A stretch of 64,000 nucleotides of DNA, taken from DASVRA01 sp036388855 (GTDB lineage: Bacteria; Pseudomonadota; Alphaproteobacteria; Caulobacterales; Caulobacteraceae). The stretch covers positions 18,885 through 82,884 of the forward strand of contig DASVRA010000004.1 of assembly GCA_036388855.1 (NCBI GenBank), written 5' to 3'. The position numbers and the translations under genes were made by a program. Positions 58,553 to 64,000 of the stretch are shown piece after piece (the stretch's first letter is position 1; the number at the start of each line of letters is the position of its first letter). Under the pieces are notes generated by a model, which did not search any database, was not told where the DNA came from, and worked only from the letters and a program-made list of their open reading frames with translations.

Positions 58553-59490
58553 GCGGGAAGCTCGAGCACGAAGGAATCAGGGTGGTGGAAATCTGGCTTA
58601 CCGACCGGATGGGCCAAGGCCCAGTAGGACTTGCCGCGTTGAACTTCCTCGAGCACGGCAGATAGGCCAACCCGCCATGGTTTGCCTGCCAAGGCGGGAA
58701 TGCTGCCGAGCTCTAACTCCGTTGTCAGTTGTATTCTCCCGTCCTGGCGGGATACGCCGATCCAGGGCTCCTCAAGCAACGCTATAGCCATTCCGCTCCG
58801 GTAGCCATCGAAGCGATACGCCGCCCATTGCTGTGATGGCGACAGATTGAATTCGAAGTACTCCTCTCCGCTGGCCATTACGAATGCCTCAAAACAGGTA
58901 TTATTCCACAATCTGTCTTTTCTGCCATGATCGCTTTCGGCGGGTATAAGCACGTCTTCTAGGTTGCCCCTCAACGTAAACTGAAGCCGGAGGCAGTTGG
59001 AGTGAGATCGAATGAATTCCACATCAACGACCAAGGGGTGTGAACCGCTGGAGACAGGGTGACGGTGAAGGGGGCGCTCCTCTGTATTTGGCTCGTAAAC
59101 GTCGAAGCCTATCTCTAGTCCTCGATCGCTCAGCGCCGCCACAGCCTCGGGAGACAGAGAAAAGCCGTCGTTACCCCTGTCCATGAAAAATCCGCAGAAC
59201 ACATCGACTTTGTAACCAGAAGTGAGCCGCCGCCACGTCGTTAGATCAGGAGTTAATCGAGAGAACAACTCAAGGAGCTGACCCGAGACATCGCCCGGCG
59301 CGCCCCCTTCAACGCTCAGGAGCCACGAGCCGGTTCGGCTTACGATTTCACGACCAACCTTCGAAACGCGAACCTCTCCCTTCCGGGTCGCCCGCGTAGG
59401 CTCCGCAGCCAACGAGGCGGTGATCTGCGCAGGGTCGAGATCATCTCCGAAGAGCCTCAAGGTGACGCGGCTGTTGGCGGTGGCGGGCAT
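58549..59490 (-). CDS. DUF4279 - DOMON-like fusion protein
   Basis: 313 residues, two domains. Residues 1-135 match DUF4279 (TLRLFGDDLDPAQITASL, PTRATRKGE, GYKVDVFCGFFMDRGNDGFSL, LEIGFDVYEP), a domain often near immunity or stand-alone unknowns. Residues about 143-313 match the DOMON-like type 9 domain (RLWNNTCFEAFV, YFEFNLSPSQQWAAYRFDGY, WALAHPVGKPDFHHPDSFV). The DOMON part normally stands alone next to NamZ and tyrS. The gene is more AT-rich than its neighbours. No signal peptide. Ligand unknown. It overlaps NamZ by four bases. Confidence 0.82.
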   Translation of the reverse strand: MPATANSRVTLRLFGDDLDPAQITASLAAEPTRATRKGEVRVSKVGREIVSRTGSWLLSVEGGAPGDVSGQLLELFSRLTPDLTTWRRLTSGYKVDVFCGFFMDRGNDGFSLSPEAVAALSDRGLEIGFDVYEPNTEERPLHRHPVSSGSHPLVVDVEFIRSHSNCLRLQFTLRGNLEDVLIPAESDHGRKDRLWNNTCFEAFVMASGEEYFEFNLSPSQQWAAYRFDGYRSGMAIALLEEPWIGVSRQDGRIQLTTELELGSIPALAGKPWRVGLSAVLEEVQRGKSYWALAHPVGKPDFHHPDSFVLELPA

Positions 59491-59591
59491 TCTTGCGACT
59501 TCTAGCAGAGAACACGCACGGCGCCGCCTCCTTGGGCGGTGGGGAAAGCCCGTGCTACACGCCCGCTCCCGTCCGCGCCAAGCCCGATCAG

Positions 59592-60848
59592 ATGACCGCC
59601 TCCGGCCCGTTCAAGTCCGACTTCCTGCGCCTGCTGGACGAGCGCGGCTACATCCACCAGGGAACGGACCTCCAGGCGCTGGACCAACTGGCGGCGACTT
59701 CCACGCTTACCGGCTACATCGGGTTCGACGCCACCGCGCCTAGCCTGCACGTGGGCTCGCTGGTGCAGATCATGCTGCTGCGCCGGCTGCAGCAGACCGG
59801 CCATAGGCCGATCGTACTGATGGGCGGCGCCACCACCAAGGTTGGCGACCCCTCGGGCAAGGACACAACCCGCCCCCTGCTCACCGATGAGACCATCGCC
59901 GCCAACATCGCCAGCATCCGCCGGGCGTTCGGCCGGTTCCTTGACTTCGAGGGTCCCAACCCCGCGGTGATGGTCAACAACGCCGATTGGATCGAGCCGC
60001 TCGGCTACCTGGATTTCCTGCGCGAGTACGGGACCCGCTTCACCATCAACCGCATGCTGAGCTTCGACAGCGTGCGTTTGCGGCTGGAGCGGGAGCAGCC
60101 GCTCACCTTCCTCGAGTTCAACTACATGCTGATCCAGGCGGTGGACTTCCTGGAACTCCACCGCCGCCACGGCTGCCGCCTGCAGCTCGGCGGTTCCGAC
60201 CAGTGGGGCAACATCGTCAACGGCGTCGAGCTGATCCGCCGCACCGATGGCGAGCAGGCCTTCGGCGTCACCACGCCCCTGATGACCACCGCCTCGGGCG
60301 CCAAGATGGGCAAGACGGCGGCGGGCGCGGTGTGGCTCAACGCCGACCAGCTTTCGCCCTACGATTACTGGCAGTTCTGGCGCAACGCCGACGACGCCGA
60401 TGTGGGCCGGTTCCTGCGCCGGTTCACCGACTTGCCGCTGGACGAGGTGGAGCGGCTGGAGCGCCTGCGGGGCGCGGAGCTCAACGAGACCAAGAAGGTG
60501 CTCGCCGACGAGGCCACGGGCATGCTGCACGGCATGGAGGCCGCGCGGGCGGCCCGAGCCGCGGCCGAGGGCGCCTTCGAGCGCGGCCAGGCGTCCGCCG
60601 ACCTGCCGACGCATGAGGTCCCCCGCGCGGACCTCGACGCCGGCATCCAGCTGGCTGCCCTGGCGGCGGACGCGGGGCTCGCTCCCTCCCGTTCGGAAGC
60701 CCGGCGCCTGGCCCAGGGCGGCGGTCTGCGCCTCAATGACCAGCCGATCGCCGACGCCACCCGCGCCGTCACCGCCGCCGATCTCAATGACGGGGTCATC
60801 AAGCTCGCCGCCGGCAGGAAGAAGATCGTGCTGATCAAGCCCGTGTAG
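59592..60848 (+). CDS. tyrS: Tyrosyl-tRNA synthetase
   Basis: 418 residues from ATG 59592. Class I catalytic motifs: HIGH-equivalent PSLHVGSLVQ and KMSKS-equivalent GAKMGKTAAG; tyrosine pocket GYIGFDATA, YMLIQAVDFLELH and QLGGSDQWGNI. C-terminal S4 RNA-binding domain at about residues 345-418 (PSRSEARRLAQGGGLRLNDQ). Charges tRNA-Tyr in the cytoplasm. Divergent from the fusion gene. Confidence 0.97.
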   Translation: MTASGPFKSDFLRLLDERGYIHQGTDLQALDQLAATSTLTGYIGFDATAPSLHVGSLVQIMLLRRLQQTGHRPIVLMGGATTKVGDPSGKDTTRPLLTDETIAANIASIRRAFGRFLDFEGPNPAVMVNNADWIEPLGYLDFLREYGTRFTINRMLSFDSVRLRLEREQPLTFLEFNYMLIQAVDFLELHRRHGCRLQLGGSDQWGNIVNGVELIRRTDGEQAFGVTTPLMTTASGAKMGKTAAGAVWLNADQLSPYDYWQFWRNADDADVGRFLRRFTDLPLDEVERLERLRGAELNETKKVLADEATGMLHGMEAARAARAAAEGAFERGQASADLPTHEVPRADLDAGIQLAALAADAGLAPSRSEARRLAQGGGLRLNDQPIADATRAVTAADLNDGVIKLAAGRKKIVLIKPV

Positions 60849-60856
60849 GAAACCGC

Positions 60857-61333
60857 ATGCCCGACGACCTGAAGCCCGGCGACCCCGCCCCCGACTTCGC
60901 CCTGCCCGCCGACGACGGCTCCACCGTCAGGCTGGAGGGCCTGCGGGGCCGGAGCGTGGTGCTCTATTTCTACCCGAAGGACGACACCTCCGGCTGCACC
61001 AGCGAGGCGCAGGGCTTCACCGCCGCCGCCGACGACTTCCGCGCCGCCGGCGCCGAGGTGGTCGGCGTCTCCAAGGACTCGGTGAAATCGCACGCCAAGT
61101 TCCGCAACAAGTACGGCCTCGACCTGCGTCTGCTGTCGGACGAGAGCGGCGAGATGGTCGAGCGCTACGGCGCCTGGGTCGAGAAGAGCATGTACGGCCG
61201 CAAATACATGGGCGTCGACCGCTCGACTTTCCTGATCGGCGGGGACGGCGTGATCCGCCGCGTCTGGCGCAAGGTGAAGGTGCCCGGCCACGTGCAGGAG
61301 GTGCTGGCGGCGGCGCGAGAGCTTTCGGCGTGA
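60857..61333 (+). CDS. bcp: Bcp-type peroxiredoxin, single cysteine
   Basis: 158 residues. Peroxidatic Cys47 in YPKDDTSGCTSEAQGF. In E. coli Bcp the resolving cysteine lies five residues later; here that position is Gln52 and the protein has no other cysteine, so it must act as a 1-Cys enzyme with an external thiol. The remaining fold is normal (VVLYFYPKDDT, VGVSKDSVKSHAKF, RSTFLIGGDG). Eight bases after tyrS, probably co-transcribed. Confidence 0.93.
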   Translation: MPDDLKPGDPAPDFALPADDGSTVRLEGLRGRSVVLYFYPKDDTSGCTSEAQGFTAAADDFRAAGAEVVGVSKDSVKSHAKFRNKYGLDLRLLSDESGEMVERYGAWVEKSMYGRKYMGVDRSTFLIGGDGVIRRVWRKVKVPGHVQEVLAAARELSA

Positions 61334-61455
61334 ACCCCCCGCCGCGCCGTCCGCCTGTCGGCGGCGATGGCGGCGGATGGGGCACAGGGGTTGCCCTCGC
61401 CGTTAAGGCTGTTGCATAGGCCAGCGCATAACGACAACAATCGGCGGGGTTTGGC

Positions 61456-62514
61456 ATGATCGACGGCCGCTTGGCGCGTGCGCGCGCCCGAGTGCAGCGA
61501 GTGCTTCCTGAACGACACCTCTACATCCGCTCCGGGACCGCCATGCGCTGCGTCGCCCTGTCCCCCGCGCGGCAGTGCGCGCTCGCGGCGGCAGCGGGGG
61601 CCACCGCGGTCTGGCTGACGGTCGCCTCCGCCGCCGCCCTTTCCAGCCTGATGCCGCTGCCGCAGCGCCAGCCCGCCGCCCAGCCCCGGCCCGCGCCCGA
61701 CCCCCAGGTGCAGCTCGCCTCCGAGGTGGAGCGCCGGCACGAGGCCCTGGCCCTGCTAATTTCCGAACTCGATCCGGCCGCGGCCCCCACGGCCCTGTCG
61801 CCCGGCGCGGCGCCGGCCGAGCGGGTGCGCCAGATCCGGGAGGACCAGGTTCGCCTGCTCCAGATCGCCGACAGCACGGCCCGTCAGCGCGCCGAGCGGC
61901 TGCGGCTGGCCTTCCGCTCCGCCGGGCTGAACCCCAAGCGCTACGCCGCCGGGGCTTCGGCCCAGGGCGGGCCGCTGATCGCCGTGCGCGACCCCAAGAT
62001 GCTGGCCTCGCTGCTGCAGGTGGACGAGGAGTTCGCCGCGCGCATCCAGCGCGCCTCGGCCTCGATGCTCGAGCTGCGCGCCCTCTCGGAGGCCGCCGCG
62101 CGCATGCCGCTCGGACGCCCGACCGGCACCGAGCGCTCCAGCCGCTACGGTCTGCGCCATGACCCGTTTACCGGGGAGACCGCCTTCCACTCCGGCATCG
62201 ATTTTTCCGGCGCCTATCGCACGCCGATCGCGGCGACGGCCGGTGGGGTGGTCGCCTTCGTCGGCCCGCGCAGCGGCTATGGGCGCACCGTGGAGATCGA
62301 CCACGGCAAGGGGGTGAAGACCCGCTACGGCCATCTGCAGAGCGCCGCCGTCCGGTTGGGCCAGCAGGTCGCGCCGGGGCAGCGGATCGGGGCGATGGGC
62401 TCCACCGGGCGCTCGACCGGCACGCACCTGCACTACGAAGTCTGGGTCAACGGGCGGCCGCAGAACCCGGAGCGTTTCCTGAGGGCGGGGGAGAAGATCC
62501 GCGCCCTCGGCTGA
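61456..62514 (+). CDS. M23 (LytM) peptidoglycan endopeptidase
   Basis: 352 residues. One N-terminal membrane helix (LAAAAGATAVWLTVASAAAL) after a basic segment, a coiled-coil/linker region with Pro-rich stretch, and a C-terminal M23 domain at about residues 230-350. Zinc ligands: FHSGIDFSG (His-x3-Asp) and HLHYEVW (His-x-His), with the RYGHLQ middle motif. All ligands are present, so it should be active, unlike divisome LytM activators such as EnvC or DipM-like forms. Cleaves peptidoglycan cross-bridges in the periplasm. Confidence 0.9.
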   Translation: MIDGRLARARARVQRVLPERHLYIRSGTAMRCVALSPARQCALAAAAGATAVWLTVASAAALSSLMPLPQRQPAAQPRPAPDPQVQLASEVERRHEALALLISELDPAAAPTALSPGAAPAERVRQIREDQVRLLQIADSTARQRAERLRLAFRSAGLNPKRYAAGASAQGGPLIAVRDPKMLASLLQVDEEFAARIQRASASMLELRALSEAAARMPLGRPTGTERSSRYGLRHDPFTGETAFHSGIDFSGAYRTPIAATAGGVVAFVGPRSGYGRTVEIDHGKGVKTRYGHLQSAAVRLGQQVAPGQRIGAMGSTGRSTGTHLHYEVWVNGRPQNPERFLRAGEKIRALG

Positions 62515-62517
62515 CGC

Positions 62518-63640
62518 CTAGGCGGCTTCCGGCTCGCGCGTGGCGCCGACCCGCTGGGCCAGCGCCGCGCCCATGAAGCGGTCGAGGTCGCCGTCGAGCA
62601 CGCCCTGGGTGTCACTGGTCTCCACGTCGGTGCGCAGGTCCTTCACCATCTGGTACGGCTGCAGCACATAGCTGCGTATCTGGTGGCCCCAGCCGATGTC
62701 GGTTTTCTGGTCCTCCAGCGCCTGCGCGGCGGCCTCGCGCTTTTGCAGCTCCAGTTCGTAGAGGCGCGCGCGCAGCATCTTCCAGGCTTCGTCGCGGTTC
62801 TGGTGTTGCGATCGCCCGGCTTGGCAGGCCACGGCGATGCCGGTGGGGATGTGGGTCAGGCGCACCGCCGAGTCGGTCTTGTTGATGTGCTGGCCGCCCG
62901 AGCCCGAGGCGCGGTAGGTGTCGGTGCGCACGTCGGCCGGGTTGATGTCGATCTCGATGGTGTCGTCGACCACCGGATAGACCCAGGCGGAGGCGAAGCT
63001 GGTGTGGCGGCGCGCGTTGGAGTCGAACGGGGAGATGCGCACCAGCCGGTGCACGCCGCCTTCGGTCTTCAGCCAGCCGTAGGCGTTGGTCCCCTTGACC
63101 ACCAGGGTGGCCGACTTGATCCCGGCCTGCTCGCCCGGCGTCTCCTCGACCACCTCCACGTCATAGCCGTGCTGCTGGGCCCAGCGCGAATACATGCGCA
63201 TCAGCATCAGCGCCCAGTCGGCCGACTCGGTGCCGCCGGCGCCGGAGTTGATCTCGACGTAGGCGTCGTTGCCGTCGGCCTCCCCGGACAGCAGCGCCTC
63301 CAGCTCGGCCCGGTCGGCGCGCTCCTTGATCGCGGCGAGTTCCTTGCGCGCCTCCTCCAGCGAGTCCTCGTCGCCCTCGGCGTCGGCCATCTCCGCGAAA
63401 CCGACGGCGTCGGCCAGCGCCCGCTCCAGCCCCCGCACCGCCTCGACCTGGTCGGCCAGGCGGTTGCGCTCGCGCATCAGCGCCTGGGCGTCCCCGGGCT
63501 TCTCCCAGAGGCTCGGGTCCTCGGAGCGCGCGTTCAGTTCGTCCAGGCGGCGGAGCGCGACATCCCAGTCAAAGACGCCTCCTGAGCAGCGCGATCGACT
63601 GCTCGATGCCGGCCTGGGCGGCCTCGACATCCGGTCTCAT
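62518..63640 (-). CDS. prfB: Peptide chain release factor 2, with programmed +1 frameshift
   Basis: 373 residues after frameshifting. Starts at ATG 63640 (RPDVEAAQAGIEQSIALLRR), reads 23 codons to an in-frame TGA (63571-63569) and continues in the +1 frame from GAC at 63570 down to 62518. The slip site is AGGAGG-CGT-CTT-TGA-C with an internal Shine-Dalgarno three bases before CTT, the standard autoregulatory switch of prfB. RF2 motifs are intact: SPF in RISPFDSNARRH and GGQ in SGSGGQHINKTDS. Recognises UGA and UAA. A standard annotation that begins in the later frame would miss the first 23 codons. Confidence 0.96.
63571..63583 (-). promoter_or_regulatory. prfB programmed frameshift site
   Basis: On the minus strand: AGGAGG (63583-63578), CGT spacer, CTT slip codon (63574-63572), TGA (63571-63569). 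Low RF2 lets the ribosome slip +1 at CTT so that RF2 is made; high RF2 terminates at TGA. The arrangement is canonical. Confidence 0.9.
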
Positions 63641-63643
63641 GGG

Positions 63644-63838
63644 TCACCTCTCGTGAAGCGGGCGGAGATAGAGGCGGGCGGCGGCGGGGGCAAGCGCGCG
63701 CCAAACTCCTTCTCGTCCAGTCCCTCCAGGAAGCGCTGGAACACCGTGGATCCGCAGGCGCCGGCGCAGGAGTTCCTCGTCCGGGAGCCTGCGTCCGGCG
63801 CCTTTGCCGCAGGGCCGGGATCGTTTGAGTCGGGCCAT
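63644..63838 (-). CDS. Possible small protein upstream of prfB (frame uncertain)
   Basis: A 64-codon frame with a strong AAGGAGA eight bases before ATG 63838 and a stop four bases before the prfB start. The N-terminal half (ARLKRSRPCGKGAG, PDEELLRRRLRIHG) has good GC at third codon positions. From about 63743 onward the adjacent frame (beginning GSTVFQRFLEGLDEKEFGAR) looks more like coding sequence and ends overlapping the prfB ATG (ATGA). Either frame could be the real one, or the gene is frameshifted. No homolog recognised. Confidence 0.3.
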   Translation of the reverse strand: MARLKRSRPCGKGAGRRLPDEELLRRRLRIHGVPALPGGTGREGVWRALAPAAARLYLRPLHER

Positions 63839-64000
63839 GCCGTGTCTCCTTGAGTTGAGCGTCGCCCACGCGCCGTGCCTCTCCGGCTAACGCCGGAGGC
63901 GGGAGGGCGGCGGGGCGCCGGGCGCTGCCCGGAGCAATGGAATAACCGTTTCGGCAGGTCCGGTACGCCCCGCGCGTTCGTTTTCGGCCAGCGTCCGGCA
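63839..64000 (-). other. Window end, no confirmed gene; hairpin present
   Basis: A frame is open on the minus strand from the window edge to TAG at 63889-63887 (about 37 codons, end GAPPPSRLRR). This could be the tail of an upstream gene (a PBP1A-type gene often precedes prfB in Alphaproteobacteria), but nothing in it is recognisable. CTCCGGC-TAAC-GCCGGAG (63881-63898) is a perfect 7-bp hairpin that could be its terminator. Confidence 0.25.

Overview
The window looks like chromosomal DNA from a GC-rich alphaproteobacterium, most likely family Caulobacteraceae (Caulobacter, Phenylobacterium or Brevundimonas type). The strongest marker is a 763-residue PAS/histidine-kinase-like protein with tyrosine in place of the H-box histidine, the hallmark of the Caulobacter cell-cycle regulator DivL. 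The eno-type neighbourhood ftsB-pdhA-pdhB-pdhC-lpd, the sdhCDAB cluster and SWIB, def-fmt-truA and dapD/dapE genes fit this. No rRNA, tRNA, CRISPR array, insertion sequence or prophage was seen.

Layout. 1-9 kb: 3-prime-truncated icd, a small membrane protein, an ABC-F ATPase, a PAP2 phosphatase, a SWIB protein, a REP-like composite repeat, a dicarboxylate-type symporter, an Asp/Gly-rich RTX-like exoprotein with a clear terminator, and a feruloyl-CoA-synthase-like ligase. 9-13 kb: an MIO-type aromatic amino acid ammonia-lyase divergent from that ligase, then an AT-rich DUF4062/coiled-coil gene, then a repeat-bearing gene-poor stretch. 13-19.5 kb: an sdhC-sdhD-sdhA-GFA-DUF3052-sdhB-ferredoxin reductase-ferredoxin operon. 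19.5-32.6 kb: divL, small unknown genes, alanine dehydrogenase, def-fmt-truA, dapE, an MscS/CmpX-like channel and a GH13 glucosidase. 32.6-36.3 kb: ferredoxin-NADP reductase, a secreted amidohydrolase, a HAD nucleotidase and dapD.

36.3-45.6 kb holds the most notable unit: ten minus-strand genes in which every gene overlaps the next. They encode a PQQ alcohol dehydrogenase carrying the Asp-x-Asp signature of lanthanide enzymes, a lipoprotein cytochrome c, a complete caa3-type oxidase (subunits II, I and III), an unknown membrane protein, a CtaG-like assembly factor, a second cytochrome c, a YVTN beta-propeller and a MoxJ-like periplasmic binding protein. Read together they form a self-contained periplasmic alcohol-oxidation chain with its own terminal oxidase.

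45.7-64 kb: DUF6766, glutathione peroxidase, an acyl-CoA/ACP synthetase, the pyruvate dehydrogenase operon (with two GFA-family genes, a cupin gene and an AT-rich unknown membrane gene embedded in it), ftsB, a secreted M20 amidohydrolase, NamZ, a DUF4279-DOMON fusion, tyrS, a 1-Cys Bcp peroxiredoxin, an M23 peptidase and prfB with an intact programmed +1 frameshift. Three AT-rich genes (10.8-11.9, 53.8-54.4 and 58.5-59.5 kb) stand out from the surrounding very GC-rich codon usage and look acquired.
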